In this document: positions 1 to 11,011 of the stretch, piece after piece | How the letters are laid out: each line of letters starts with the position of its first letter | How positions within the stretch are numbered: the stretch's first letter is position 1 | Source of the DNA: Schizochytrium sp. TIO01 | Taxonomy: Eukaryota > Sar > Bigyra > Thraustochytrida > Thraustochytriidae | Length of the DNA: 64,000 bases | NCBI GenBank assembly: GCA_004764695.1 | Contig: SMSO01000032.1 | Coordinates: 5,331,483 to 5,395,482 of the forward strand | Direction: 5' to 3' | Notes under the pieces: model-generated | Databases searched by the model: none | What the model was told of the DNA's origin: nothing | Seen by the model: only the letters and a program-made list of their open reading frames with translations | Translations under genes and position numbers: made by a program

Positions 1-752
1 TCCACGCGCCCGATCTCTGTCATTGTAGTAACAGAAATGATAGGACTTGGAAAGAGGCTTCCCATCGCACCAGCCATAGCATTGACAACATTTTGCTGTG
101 ACATAGTCTTGTCTAGCCCTTGAAGTTCGGACCATGCCTGGGCAAGGCCTCCTCCTAGAGACCCCATGGCCGCCTCAGGACCAAGCGATACACCAGCAGA
201 AAGTGACACTAGGGATATGAGCACTATTTTTGGTGCTTGAATTGGGTCCACATGTTGATCTTTAATTTCTGCAAAGAATCCACGCAAGTTCCGCGGGAAT
301 TTGACAAGCACCTTGAGCATACCGACCAAAAGACCCATGGCAGACGTAAAGAGGACCCAAATCCACTCACCATGGCCAATCTGGACCATCGCAAGCGTAG
401 AGGCCTCGGGGTGTACACGAGAGTCAGAAAATACCGCAACCTGAGCACGCTCGATACACTCAAGATACACATATGCAATAGCACCCATACAGGTTCCAAT
501 CGCTACGCAAACAACGACATGTTTCCAAAACGAGATCTCCATAGCGTACGCAGGACCTGTTGGTAATTGGTCGCTGGCATTTGGATCTACGCTCAAGCAG
601 TCATCAGCTCTGTCCTCTCCAAGAAGCGGAGTCGCGAACCCATCCACACTTGAGTCAGAACTATCGTCCAGGAAAGTGCTTTCCTGAACCGCAGCAACTC
701 TGTGCTGCTGTTGTTCCTGTCCAGCATCACCCAGGCCCACGTATTCCCCCAT
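1..752 (-). CDS. ClC-family chloride channel/transporter, N-terminal 250 residues (runs off left edge)
   Basis: An open frame from the ATG at 752-750 runs to the window edge without a stop, giving 250 residues. After a hydrophilic N-terminal region of about 70 residues come membrane segments near residues 74-98, 129-150 and 174-190. At 191-195 is the motif G-P-E-A-A, preceded by an LSAGVSL stretch and followed by a glycine-rich segment. This is the position of the ClC GxEGP motif, and Glu193 would be the gating glutamate. Before it lies a segment like the cytosolic linker of bacterial-type ClC proteins (GFFAEI...APKI). A GSLFPSP segment at 231-237 fits the helix that follows. In-frame codons stay open upstream to about 886 but contain no ATG, so 752 is the first ATG. 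The family moves chloride, alone or exchanged for protons. The missing C-terminus should hold the rest of the pore. The pore-motif variant (A-A for G-P) is unusual. It lies in tandem with the antiporter gene. Confidence 0.8.
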   Translation of the reverse strand, partial: MGEYVGLGDAGQEQQQHRVAAVQESTFLDDSSDSSVDGFATPLLGEDRADDCLSVDPNASDQLPTGPAYAMEISFWKHVVVCVAIGTCMGAIAYVYLECIERAQVAVFSDSRVHPEASTLAMVQIGHGEWIWVLFTSAMGLLVGMLKVLVKFPRNLRGFFAEIKDQHVDPIQAPKIVLISLVSLSAGVSLGPEAAMGSLGGGLAQAWSELQGLDKTMSQQNVVNAMAGAMGSLFPSPIISVTTMTEIGRV

Positions 753-1573
753 GGCACACCGCCTCGCTTCTGCCAGATCTATGTAAGCGCTGGGTGTTCC
801 TGATTTCGAGTTTGATGACAGCGTGGTTCTTTGGAAAAGATCAAAATGCTGAAGATGGGACGCAATCTCCAACCTATGGGTTGCTTACATCTAAATACAA
901 GGGGACTAATTGAGGATTGCGCAGAAGACGAGGCCAATTGTAACTTTGGCCATATAAAGAGAGAATACCCTGCTAAAGACATGTTTTCCCGCTTTGCAAG
1001 TGATTCTACACAAAAGATATGATTTATGGTAGTACATCGTTGTAGGTATGTCTTACTTTGTTTTTCCCAAAAGAAAGTTCGGGTTTTACCGCTTTTCGTA
1101 TCTTGTAAAACCTATTTAGGCTCAAACTAACACTTTTTTTTAATTTCAAAAGGAAACAAAGTTCTATCCAATGTAGAGCAGGAACATGTGGCAAAACATT
1201 TAACAGCAAATGCGAATATATAGGTTGATGTGTCTACCTCCCACAGACTTAGGAATTGTAGACCAATTCAAATAGAAAGTGTTTTGTATGAGAACGAAAT
1301 AATATTGAAGAAATTAAAAAGAAAGGAACTTTGGAAGATGGACAAATGCGCTAACCAAAACAGAAGGTTTGCGAGTACCAATCTCGAGCTTACATGGTGG
1401 ACAGGAATAGAATCTAAGGAGATGCGAGAATAAAAACGTGTGCTCGCACAGTACCTGGAAAGGCTTGAATTGCCTCAATTGCAATAGCGACAGGGTGTGG
1501 CTGACAAGGGAAAGAACCTGAGTCGAAGTAACGTAGCCGTACGAGATTGCCTGTAACAGGGCACAATACCGAT
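753..1573. other. Spacer between the ClC gene and the antiporter gene
   Basis: About 820 bases upstream of the ClC start and downstream of the antiporter stop. It is AT-rich with short homopolymer runs near 1130-1150. It should hold the ClC promoter and the antiporter 3' end. I recognise no gene or RNA here. Confidence 0.5.
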
Positions 1574-3991
1574 TTAAGCCATATCTGAGCTTGAGTCAGA
1601 AACAGCTACAATATGATGCTTGGAACTTGTGGATGCCAGCTGTCGGAAACGGTTGCGACGTTGCTGAGTAAGTGCAACTTGGTCTGCGCGGATGACCTCC
1701 ATTTGCTCTTCGAGAAATTTAGCGCTGACAATGCCCTGGGTAGCAAGCTCAGTAATGTAATGGCGCTGATACTCAATGATAGCATTTGCCACCTTGATGA
1801 CGTGTACTTGCTTAACAACCTCGATATCTGACTTCTTGGCGAGTGCCAGGAGCTTTTCTGCGCGTTTACGTAAAAGACGCGACTCTTTAATCACAAAGGC
1901 CTCCTCAGCTGTGTCGATACTCACATCGTCACCAACATACTCGGCTAGTTTTGCTTCTGCATGGATGTGTGCCTCAATAAAACATGTTGCCATGTATACC
2001 ACTTCTTCACGGCGTTTGTTAGAAAATCGTGTCTGTACATAGTTGTCAAGTGTCACACAGTCTGGCAGGCATGCATCCATCAAGTCAAACATGCGTTCGA
2101 CCCAATGGCGGTACTGAAGACGCTGGAAAAGCTTCAGAGGTGAAAAATCATCTAACTTGAAAGCAACATCGTCGCTCGCAATATCGATTGAATCCAGAAG
2201 AATGACAGCAGCCTCACTTTTCTTTGGTAGCTTTCCATCATGAATCTGCTCCCAGTATTGGGCGCGGACTGCATTGAGAAACATTCCGCGAACATTCTCG
2301 AGAAGGTCTTTGTTCTTAACGTCATCAAGAGTAACCTTGCTTGGGTCAATCTCATCCTTGCTATTGCTCGCATCTTCATCATCACCTTCCTCTTCGATGG
2401 TTTTGAAGACGTCCCCAACATTGGTATTCTGCATAAGAGCGGCAACATCATGAATTGTGACATTACGGTAGGCTTCCTCCTGTCGCATGGTATGGACAAG
2501 GGCGATCGAGTTGTCCCGCACACGCTTGTTCACATATTCATGAAGAATCTCCTGGGTCTTGCTATTTTTGGTCAGACCAAGGACTCGGAGGAGAAGACTG
2601 AAGAGAAGTTGGTTGCAAGTAATTGTTAAAAACACGATGCAGCCCACAATGAAGAAAATTTTCCCAAGTGCGCGCTCGTACTCAACTCCAAAATGGATGG
2701 CGATCTCGTCTTGATATGACGTACTATCCGCTGAGTTTAATACCACAATGGCAAGTGTCATCGTCACGGCTCCACGCACACCTCCAACAATGGTAACCAG
2801 AGCTTCTTGCTTGGAGAAATTCCCTCCCAAAATTCGCTTGATTACGGGAAAGGCACACAGCACAACAAAAGAGCGCGCAAGAAAAACAAAGATGTATGCA
2901 ATTACCACATTCGCCACGTCACGTCCTGTAAGATTGCCAGCATCGCCAATAGAATAGACAGTGCCGCCAAAAATGAGGCCAGCCAGTAAAAAGATCAGGG
3001 TGGTACCAATGTATTCAATAGCTCCCCATACATTTTCCATAGTTTCGCGACTAGCGAACTTAGGCCATGCATACTTGGCAAAAATCCATGCTGCGGAAAC
3101 ACTAGCAATGATACCGTTGCTCTCAAAGTTATGTTCTGATACGAGGAACGAGAGATACGCTGTGACAATAGTGATTGCAACCTGAGCAATAATCTCGCTG
3201 CTACGCGTTGGAGAAGTACTCTGTCGAATGAGGAAGTAGCCTACGCCTCCAAAGACGATACCAACAACAGGAGCAATGAATACAAGCCTGAACACAAATT
3301 TAACAGCTTCTTTAGGCTCAAGAAGTTCTTCAGTGCCTGTCGTGACAATGTCGAGGAAGAACTTGAAAATGACAAGGACTGTCAAGTCAGCAAGGTGACT
3401 TTCAGAGCTCATGAGAAGTGTTAGACGTGCTGGTGCCCCGCAACTCTCAAGAAGAGCCACAATACTCACAGGATCGGTTGCCCCAAGAAGAATGCCAAAA
3501 AGGATGGATGCGTACCAATCAAGCTCATAGCCAAACATGAATTGTGCTACAACTCCCATGATAAGCCCAGTGATGATAACGCCTGGAACTGAGAGAATCA
3601 GTGCTGGCCAAAACGCAATTGTTTGAAATTGGTGCATATTGATGCGCATGACATCTGCAAAAATGAGACTTGGCAAAAACACTGCCATGAGTAGATAAGG
3701 GTCCATAGAAATCCACGAGTCGATGGAGTCGCTAAGTTCGCCAAGACCCTCCTCTGTTGCAGTATGTGCTACGCCCAAAATGGCGCCTTCAATGAACATG
3801 AGGGCAGTATAGGGAAATGAGGGCGCTACCTTGAGTTGCAGCCACAGGGACATCGCACCCATAAGTAAGCCAATGAACAAAAAGTATAATGGCATGTACG
3901 CTACTTCCTCTCCTCCTGCCAGTGCGCGGGGATTCATTATCATAGTCGAGTTGTCCATGGAGGCATGCTGTGTTGGACCAAATGGTGCCAT
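1574..3991 (-). CDS. CPA1-family monovalent cation/proton antiporter (NHE/SOS1-like), 805 aa
   Basis: Predicted membrane exchanger of Na+ or K+ for H+. Residues about 32-470 form the membrane core of roughly 12 hydrophobic segments. Family hallmarks are A-T-D-P at 171-174 (the unwound TM4 element in a GATDPVSIVALL context) and G-G-V-R-G at 403-407 with Arg406. In the TM5 ion-binding motif, usually E-S-L-L-N-D, this protein reads E-S-H-L-A-D at 197-202. The acceptor Asp202 is kept but the Asn normally before it is Ala. Residues about 475-805 are a hydrophilic, charged cytoplasmic tail with an acidic stretch and likely coiled-coil segments. It lacks the length of the plant SOS1 tail, and I see no clear cyclic-nucleotide domain. 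It starts at the ATG at 3991. It lies head-to-tail with the ClC gene, about 0.8 kb apart. Ion specificity cannot be read from sequence. Confidence 0.9.
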   Translation of the reverse strand: MAPFGPTQHASMDNSTMIMNPRALAGGEEVAYMPLYFLFIGLLMGAMSLWLQLKVAPSFPYTALMFIEGAILGVAHTATEEGLGELSDSIDSWISMDPYLLMAVFLPSLIFADVMRINMHQFQTIAFWPALILSVPGVIITGLIMGVVAQFMFGYELDWYASILFGILLGATDPVSIVALLESCGAPARLTLLMSSESHLADLTVLVIFKFFLDIVTTGTEELLEPKEAVKFVFRLVFIAPVVGIVFGGVGYFLIRQSTSPTRSSEIIAQVAITIVTAYLSFLVSEHNFESNGIIASVSAAWIFAKYAWPKFASRETMENVWGAIEYIGTTLIFLLAGLIFGGTVYSIGDAGNLTGRDVANVVIAYIFVFLARSFVVLCAFPVIKRILGGNFSKQEALVTIVGGVRGAVTMTLAIVVLNSADSTSYQDEIAIHFGVEYERALGKIFFIVGCIVFLTITCNQLLFSLLLRVLGLTKNSKTQEILHEYVNKRVRDNSIALVHTMRQEEAYRNVTIHDVAALMQNTNVGDVFKTIEEEGDDEDASNSKDEIDPSKVTLDDVKNKDLLENVRGMFLNAVRAQYWEQIHDGKLPKKSEAAVILLDSIDIASDDVAFKLDDFSPLKLFQRLQYRHWVERMFDLMDACLPDCVTLDNYVQTRFSNKRREEVVYMATCFIEAHIHAEAKLAEYVGDDVSIDTAEEAFVIKESRLLRKRAEKLLALAKKSDIEVVKQVHVIKVANAIIEYQRHYITELATQGIVSAKFLEEQMEVIRADQVALTQQRRNRFRQLASTSSKHHIVAVSDSSSDMA

Positions 3992-6987
3992 AGTGATTAA
4001 TTTCAGCTTTGTTTACTGTTTTGTCGCGTCCCAAACGAAACTTTCAGAACAACAAAGGACTTGCTTTCCGCAAGCTGCACAACCTTCGCAATTCTGTCTG
4101 TTTCTTTCTTTATGGTTAGAAAGAGCTCAGACAGCCCAAAACCCACGTTGATGTAGTGCCTGCCCAGTGTCAGCAAAACGGAGTTTAGTTCCTCGTCACG
4201 GTGATCGCCGCGGCATTCAAGCTTGCACGCGCTGCACTTGCACGTGCCTAGTTATGCTGCAGCTTTGTTGAGACAACGGAGCTTGGCGTTTGGACCATGC
4301 AACTAGCTCGAAAGGCTCTTGGAGCACGTTGATTCGAGTTTGAGCACACGCTCTACCAGTTGCAAGTGCAGCTTGCGCCGCGGAAAGCCTGAGCGGGAGG
4401 GCGGGTTTTCATTTTGGCTGCTAAGAGTAGGTGCCTTTAGCAAATTACCTAAATTCGAAAACATAAAAGCTTGGCCCTGTTATTTATAAACGAAAAGTTC
4501 CAGGAGCCCTATCTACCCCACTCCTATTATTTACTATAGAAAGGCCCTAAAGGTGTGAAGCGAGAATTTCCAGCCTGAGCAAATTAGGACGAAAGATCGA
4601 TAAAGAGAAAGAAAAAAAGAAATACATTCTCAGTGTCCATGAACAACTTTGGACATGAATGAATGAATTCTTTAACGCGAGAAACGCGCGAGTGTTGGTT
4701 GGCAATGCTACCATGGTGGGTTCTGATCACTCTGGCTGTATTACAATTTGAAGTTTTCTCCGGAGACGTGAGGAATCGATTGTAAATTAGAGGGATTTAT
4801 CTATCTCTTCTCTAGGAGGGTGCTTTCCAATTTACACCCTTGTCGCCACTTCGAGGATGCAACAGCATCAACTAACGAACGAACGTGCATCAATCGTTGG
4901 CCTGAACAACGAGCCACTGAAGCCGCCATCGGTGACGAGGCTCGCTCGAGTTTCGAAGTCAATCTTGCTGGCTCACACCGATATCTCGCTGTGGAAGCAA
5001 GAAACAAACGCAAACATCTCTCGAGCAGCTCCTCCACGCGCTCGAAGACGCCTTTTAGTGCATCTCCATCGCCCGGCAAGTGGACCAGAGAAGGTGTCTT
5101 TGGCAGCTTGGCAAAAAGAAATCTGCAGCAGGACTGAGCTCAACGTTGGCGTTGAAGCAGAGTGTTGCAGGCCGTGCTCTCAGAGCTGAGATCGCCAACG
5201 GGCTGGCTGGATGCCGCCAACCTCGCTTTTTGCTTGCAAAGGCGTTGATCGTTCGTTCTGTCTGGCCTTTCCGAGAAGGAGTGGCCGACGCAGCTTCTGG
5301 AGGGCGCAGAACTCTCGCTTGAGCTTGTGGCGCACCTTAACGGAGGCGGGCTCGAAGACGAGGCGGAGGAATTCCGTAAGGCAGGTGGCGGCGGAGACGA
5401 ACGATTGATTTCCTTTCCTCATCAGGACCAACTGCAAGTGATTGCCAGGCTTTGGAAGCGGTGGAGGCGATGGAGGAAGCAGAGCAACACGCTTTTGTTA
5501 AGTGAGGGCTCGTGAGCCAGCGCAGCTCACTCAGCAGTGCAATGGCTATCAGTGTCAGCATGCATGATTCGTGATGACGACCATGTTGATGGCGATATCG
5601 ATGGAAAACGAATGTCTCTGGGAGGGGGTTTGGGAGAGGACTACGTGGGAGCGAGCGAGCTTGAGCGCTCACCCGCAAGAGTTGAAATCGACAGCAATAC
5701 ACGCGACTGAGGGCAGGTCTTGCCACAAGCTGGGCGTGCGCTTGAACCGGCGGAGATCGTTATGATGTTCTCCAGAAGCTCGAGAGCGAGCGAGCGAGAG
5801 TGCAGGGTAAAAACTGTTTCTGCGCAAAACACATAATATGTATACTCTACTCTACTATCCGAGCTCAAGGCAAGCGCTCGACCTGAAGGTCTGTTGAACT
5901 TACTTGCATGGGCATCTGTCAGTGAGACTGATTCAGAAACAGAAGTGAGGAGACCAGGCGCGAGGCTATTTACTCGAGGCAGGACACGAGCGCAATAATT
6001 CAGGGTTCGAGCGAGGGATTATATCTAAAAAATAACTCCTACCCACAAAATATTGTTTTTTATTAATTTTATAAGGCCTATACTACCAAAAAAACACTTT
6101 AAAACTAAAAAACAAAAACAAAAACAAAACTCCAACTATTTCGTTCCTTCATTTTGATGATGACGAATACCTTGGCCCCGTGAACTGATAACTAAAGATT
6201 CTTTATGAAGAAGGACAGCTTGAATGCGGGCGAGGAAAATATTAGGAGTAAGTATTGCGATTAAACTGTGCGCGGACCTCCGACGTTCAGCTAATCTATG
6301 GTGATATCGTAGAAGGCAACAACAGTACACACAGTTGATCTGAGTCAAACTTTTAGGTCAACCCAGGTACAACTACATACCTACCTACCTAGGTCATGGA
6401 AAGTACACCATCAAATGGGCTACCAACACTATTACCTGGTAACGAAAATTGTATAGAATCTATACAGGAGCGAGTATTGAAATCAGCTGTTAGTGTTTAG
6501 CAGGGATCATGATGCGAAAAGCAACTCCATTACGACAGAATTTACTTAAATCACGTCCAAAGCCTTTCCAGCGTAGGCTTACTTCCAAAGTGTGAATACA
6601 AAACGTGGACAGTTAGGTATGATGATGAATTTAAAAGAGGACTATCTATTACTTCACAATGTCAAGAATATGAATTCTTCCCTTTTAGCGAGGAATGTGA
6701 AGTGATGAGGAGTTCAAAAACTCGCTGCAATATATACTTCAAGACACGGGAAGGGAATCACGTGGCAAAGATCAAAATAATTAAATCATATGCAAATCCT
6801 CACCTTTATGATATTGCAACACACAGACCATCTTAAAATGTGTTGAATTATGAGTAACATAAATTTAGAGTAGTAACTGGCACAAACAGTATAGTTCAGA
6901 GATTAGCGGCTGACGTCAAAACGAGATAGAGCAATGCATTGAAGTAGGAGGAGAAATGTAAGTTTCATCGATTCGATTTACAAAGGC
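3992..6987. other. 3-kb spacer upstream of the antiporter gene; GC-rich island inside
   Basis: Contains the antiporter promoter region and the 3' side of the FG-GAP gene. From about 4800 to 5900 the sequence is GC-rich, with many ctcgag/gagcgagcg words and long but mutually overlapping open frames in several phases, none with a recognisable domain. From about 6030 to 6130 it is AT-rich with an aaaac repeat. No gene is supported. Confidence 0.5.
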
Positions 6988-8244
6988 TCACTCAAAAGTA
7001 TCCCAATTGAGGAGAAACGCAGCCCCAGTCCAGTTTGCTCCATCAAATGGCGAGCCCACGGCTAAGCGCGACTCTGTGGCTGCAAGGATAGGCCCTGCCC
7101 ACACATCAGACCCCAGCTGGTAAATTTTCTGTGAAGCCCCTACTGGGTTGAAAATATAAACGGAGTCTGATTTATTTGAGGCAAAAGGTGCAGACACTAC
7201 TAACGTGTTGTCTGCCAGCAACAGCGGCTTGAAGCCAAATTTATCATTAGGAGGCATGCCGATGTGAACAGTATGGTCTAGTTTGAGAGTCTCGTTGGTT
7301 GTTGAGTTGTACACAAATACTTGCCCTTGGTCTTTCCGCCAAGCATTAAAATCTACACCACTCACCGCAACTCGAGCATGGTTGATCCCCAGCGTACCTC
7401 CGAAGCGCAATGCGTTGGCCTCAGATGGATTCAACAATACAGATGACTCATGAAACACATCTTTTTTAGCAGACGAGCGCCTAAAGACCACCACTGCACC
7501 ATTGCCAGGTTGGCGTGCTGGATCACCAACAACAACAATATTATCATTCGGTCCCACGACTACATCCTGGTCGCTATGAAGAATTGGTTGTGAGGGCTTC
7601 AGTCTTCCCATTTGCACTAAGTTGCCATTGGAGAATTCATATGTGCGAACAACAAATTCATCATTGAGCACTGATGCGACTGCAAGCACGTTTTCACCAA
7701 CTGCAAGTGAAGAGCCGAAGAAAGATTCTGACGCGTTCGAAGGACCCAAGGTCCAGGCAAGGTCCCAAAGTCCTGTGGCATTACGTTCAAAGATAAATAC
7801 CGCAGACGATGAGCCTCGTGAATCCCCTGGTGCTCCAACTACAATCCGCGAGCTTGAAGTAAACTGGCTCATCGCAAGGGTTCTTCCAAAGTCCCATGCT
7901 TGGCCTTGGGAGTCTAAAGTTTGGACATACCGCCACAACGCATCGGGATGGTCATCCTGTCGTTCAAAAATATATACCTGGCCATTATCCTGAAACGAGC
8001 CAATTGCGAGTACCGCCCCACTCATTGCCACGGCTCGTCCAAAAAGACCGTTGCGCTTTGGAAGCGGAGGTTCCACTCTTGAGATCGTCGCATGGGCGTT
8101 GAGGCGACTGTCGCGGGGAATTTCAAAGCTAAGATCTATCGCTTGAGTGAAGTCAAGCTCATCGTAAGATAAGGCAACTACGCTATGCACGGCCAAGCTT
8201 ATGGCCAGTAGAAGCTTCATCCATTGTCGAACAAGTGCTCGCAT
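6988..8244 (-). CDS. Secreted FG-GAP repeat beta-propeller protein, 418 aa
   Basis: The N-terminus carries a hydrophobic stretch at residues 9-25 (MKLLLAISL...VAL), a convincing signal peptide. There is no second membrane segment, so secretion or a lumenal location is inferred. The rest is built from repeats of the form F-G-x-x-(hydrophobic core)-V/I-x-G-x-P...(V/I)-Y/F-I/V-F, at about residues 68, 119, 176, 225, 281, 337 and 383. This is the FG-GAP/integrin-alpha blade pattern and suggests a seven-bladed propeller. Six N-glycosylation sequons are visible (N155, N170, N313, N317, N357, N404), which supports passage through the secretory pathway. The canonical Ca2+-binding D-x-D/N-x-D loops are weak. 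Such propellers usually bind proteins or glycans at the cell surface; the ligand is unknown. It is divergent to the SNARE gene. Met1 and Met9 are both plausible starts. Confidence 0.8.
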   Translation of the reverse strand: MRALVRQWMKLLLAISLAVHSVVALSYDELDFTQAIDLSFEIPRDSRLNAHATISRVEPPLPKRNGLFGRAVAMSGAVLAIGSFQDNGQVYIFERQDDHPDALWRYVQTLDSQGQAWDFGRTLAMSQFTSSSRIVVGAPGDSRGSSSAVFIFERNATGLWDLAWTLGPSNASESFFGSSLAVGENVLAVASVLNDEFVVRTYEFSNGNLVQMGRLKPSQPILHSDQDVVVGPNDNIVVVGDPARQPGNGAVVVFRRSSAKKDVFHESSVLLNPSEANALRFGGTLGINHARVAVSGVDFNAWRKDQGQVFVYNSTTNETLKLDHTVHIGMPPNDKFGFKPLLLADNTLVVSAPFASNKSDSVYIFNPVGASQKIYQLGSDVWAGPILAATESRLAVGSPFDGANWTGAAFLLNWDTFE

Positions 8245-9811
8245 GTCTTAGGTGCTCCACTTCGTTATCATATGTTCGAGTTTTGCTCTTCCTTTTCTTT
8301 TAGCCGTAGTACTAAAACTTTTTGCAAAATCTAGGACATCATGATCAATATCTTTCTTTGTTTGGCTTTAAATTTTAGTTTTTGGTTGTTGTAATATCTT
8401 ATGAGTTCAAGATTGAACCTTTGAGATTTATGAGACATGGTCTCCAAGGCAAAGTGACGAAGCAGGATGAATCAGTAGCTAGAGGATGTGATGATTCAAT
8501 TGGCAAAATCCAAAGTTTGCATTTCTTTTTTGTTTACTGAGATAATAGTGAGATCTCAAGGTTTGTAAGACTTGAAAAAGCTTAGAGATATAGCTGCGCT
8601 CTAGTACGAGGTAGGTTGCGTGAGCAGGGAAGACTCCAAGTAAGCATGAGGGACACGGCAGCTATGTGCGAGCCAACTTTCACATAATTAATTCACCAAA
8701 CACAGAGCAGGTTTGTATGTTATGATGATCCGTTCAAGTTCTGACTTTCTCCTCTTTCTTTGTTCTTTTTTTATTTTTGTTTTTCAAGAATAGCCTCAGC
8801 CAGAAACTAAAATAAGCTGCGAATACGCGTTGATTAGATCTCAGGTCAACCGAAAGAATCACAAAACCATATTTCTGAACCAATAGTACTATCCTGCTTC
8901 CACGTGCAAAGATTTGGTGCAGATGCATCTAACCAAGCAGTAAATCCTGGAACAGGTCACACAGTCGAAACCACTCGTTCTACACAATACAGATTCATCT
9001 TTTCAAACCTCAGCAAAACATTATCAAGCTCCTTCTCAAATGTAGCCAACAGTTTGTATACACTCGTGGTGCACATGGAATGTAAAATGATCATCCCTAC
9101 TCCAAGTTCAGAAATACTCATAAATACCTTATTTCATACAAGACATGGCAGCTCATAATATGCCTCAAAGTATGAAACGTCTAACTTCTACCGATGATAT
9201 TTAATATCAGCACGATAACACAACTTATAGTAACTGGTAGATTATCATAGGGAAAGACTGAGGTCAGAGCGATAATGAATATGTGTGCTAATAAGAGGCC
9301 TATGAATTTAATGTTTGTAGAATGAATCAAAGTCATTCAATCATTGATAAATCGGGTAATCAACTGATCGCAAGCTTTTGGGCAAGGACCACAGCGGGGA
9401 ATCTCTGCTGCACTGGGCCTGCTTCCGCAGTTGCTTGGAGATCTTGCGCGGATATACTGACGTGTAAGCGTTGTACGCCGACTCGGGTGCCACGCAACGT
9501 CATCGCGGTCGTCTCGCTTTTTTGTCTTCACCTCCTAGTTCGTCTTGTGTTGTCGCTTCTGCTAAACTTCTTTTGCAAAGCACTCAAGCTCGCGTTGCTT
9601 TTCCTCCTGCTACCGCCACTGCCCCAGAGGCTGTGGTTATTGCAGCATTGTTTAGAAAGCAGTGCGTACAAGTCAAAATCTGGGTTGTAAAGCACTTCTC
9701 TATATTAGCACGTTATTTGTAGGCAATTGGAATTCTTAGGATCTTTGCGATCAATCCAATTGGAGTCTAAAAACGTGAGTGAAAAGATTCTACACATTTC
9801 CTGCGGGTATC
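8245..9811. other. Divergent promoter region between the FG-GAP and SNARE genes
   Basis: About 1.57 kb separating two head-to-head genes, so it should contain both promoters and the 5' UTRs. It is AT-rich up to 9350, then more GC-rich up to the SNARE start. A GTGAGT word at 9775-9780 could be a 5' splice site of a leader intron, but nothing confirms this. No coding sequence is supported. Confidence 0.45.
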
Positions 9812-10492
9812 ATGGACGACATTGCCTACGCAGATGAGGACCTCGCGAGCAATGTCCGCGAACTGGAAGAAGGGCTTGCGACCTTGAAAGGCCTCTCGGG
9901 TAATGAAAAGCTTCGCGAGGTGGTCAGACTTGAAGGTCTGGTAAAAAACATTAATGCCAGCAGAAGGCTTTATCAAATGTCACTTCGATCGCTAGAGGGA
10001 GATGCAATGAGGCCATATCAGATCAAACTTGATGTCTATGACCGCCAGGTAGAGTCTGTTAAGACAGAGCTCAAATGGGCACGAAAAGAAGCCGAGAACT
10101 CGCAGGCTCGCTCAGACTTATTTGGAGACCGAGCCGAGCGCGGAGAGATGCCTCCACAGGCTCCTAATATTGGACGCGATGAAATGCTCAATGCGGCACA
10201 CGCAACACAAGACAAAACAGGTGAAGCCCTCGGTCGCATTAAACGGACCGCAGGTGAAATGAACGAAACTGCGGATAACATCACCGAGAGGCTAGCTCAG
10301 CAACGCGATCAACTTCACAACATTAATGAAGGATTAATTCAGGTGCAAACAGAATTGGATCTCGCAAAAGATATCATGTCTAGTTTTGTTAAACGTGTCA
10401 TGACTGACAAATTAATTGTCATCATTGTTGTGCTGATTGTACTCGGTTTCTGTGGTCTCGGAATTTACCTCGGCATTCGTGATAAGGTGTAA
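9812..10492 (+). CDS. Qb-SNARE of the Vti1/NPSN type, 226 aa
   Basis: A tail-anchored membrane-fusion protein. Residues about 1-100 are helical and charged, as expected for the N-terminal three-helix (Habc-like) domain. Residues about 135-197 form a heptad-patterned SNARE helix. The R-D-Q-L element at 165-168 matches the central region of Vti1-type SNAREs, making Gln167 the likely ionic zero-layer glutamine. Residues 201-221 are a strongly hydrophobic C-terminal anchor followed by a few lumenal residues. The protein ends at about the usual Vti1 length (about 220-230). The frame is open back to a GTG at 9779, but the first ATG is at 9812 and gives a conventional N-terminus (MDDIAYADED), so I start there. 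Expected role: Q-SNARE in Golgi/endosome or plasma-membrane fusion. Vti1 and plant-type NPSN are hard to separate by eye. Confidence 0.88.
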   Translation: MDDIAYADEDLASNVRELEEGLATLKGLSGNEKLREVVRLEGLVKNINASRRLYQMSLRSLEGDAMRPYQIKLDVYDRQVESVKTELKWARKEAENSQARSDLFGDRAERGEMPPQAPNIGRDEMLNAAHATQDKTGEALGRIKRTAGEMNETADNITERLAQQRDQLHNINEGLIQVQTELDLAKDIMSSFVKRVMTDKLIVIIVVLIVLGFCGLGIYLGIRDKV

Positions 10493-11011
10493 ACTTATGT
10501 AATTCGTCATCGAACACGTCTTCACATTACTAGTGAAAACAGTGCAGGGCTATTGCTTCAGCCACTCTCTTGCAAATTCACTCTTTTCACCCTAAAACGG
10601 GATAGAGTCTTGGTAAAAGTGAAACTTAAGTAGACAAGCTGAGCCTCCCTGTGCAATTTACGGTGAGGGATTTGTTATTTACTAGCTTTTCGTTGATCAA
10701 CTCACCTAGCCACATTACACAATAGAGTTTGCACAAAACAGTTCATCATAATTGCAAATCGTGCGACCTGCTGTGGAGTAACTTAACCGGCCTGCATTCA
10801 ACATAATTTTTCCCTTTTTAACCTAGCCAGTATTTTTCTTATTCTCGAGTTTCACTTGGCATTCTCGCAGTATTCTATTTTTTCATCAGTGCTAGACCAA
10901 AATCAAGAGGGAAACTAATGACATTGCTTATCTTAATTTTTTTGTTTGTTAAAAATCATTCTTCGCTTCCATCCAAAATCTAGCGGAACGAGGGTGTAAT
11001 TATATTGCATC
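10493..11011. other. Convergent 3' spacer between SNARE and CEP120 genes
   Basis: About 520 bases between two genes whose 3' ends face each other. It is AT-rich with T runs near 10810-10940 and should contain both polyadenylation regions. No gene seen. Confidence 0.5.

Noticed and set aside
224-499. Minus-strand frame of 91 codons
   Set aside because: Out of phase with the ClC gene that covers the whole region. A shadow frame.
9779-9811. Extra 11 residues at the SNARE N-terminus
   Set aside because: The longer frame begins with GTG. In a eukaryote the ATG at 9812 is more likely, and it gives a normal SNARE N-terminus.
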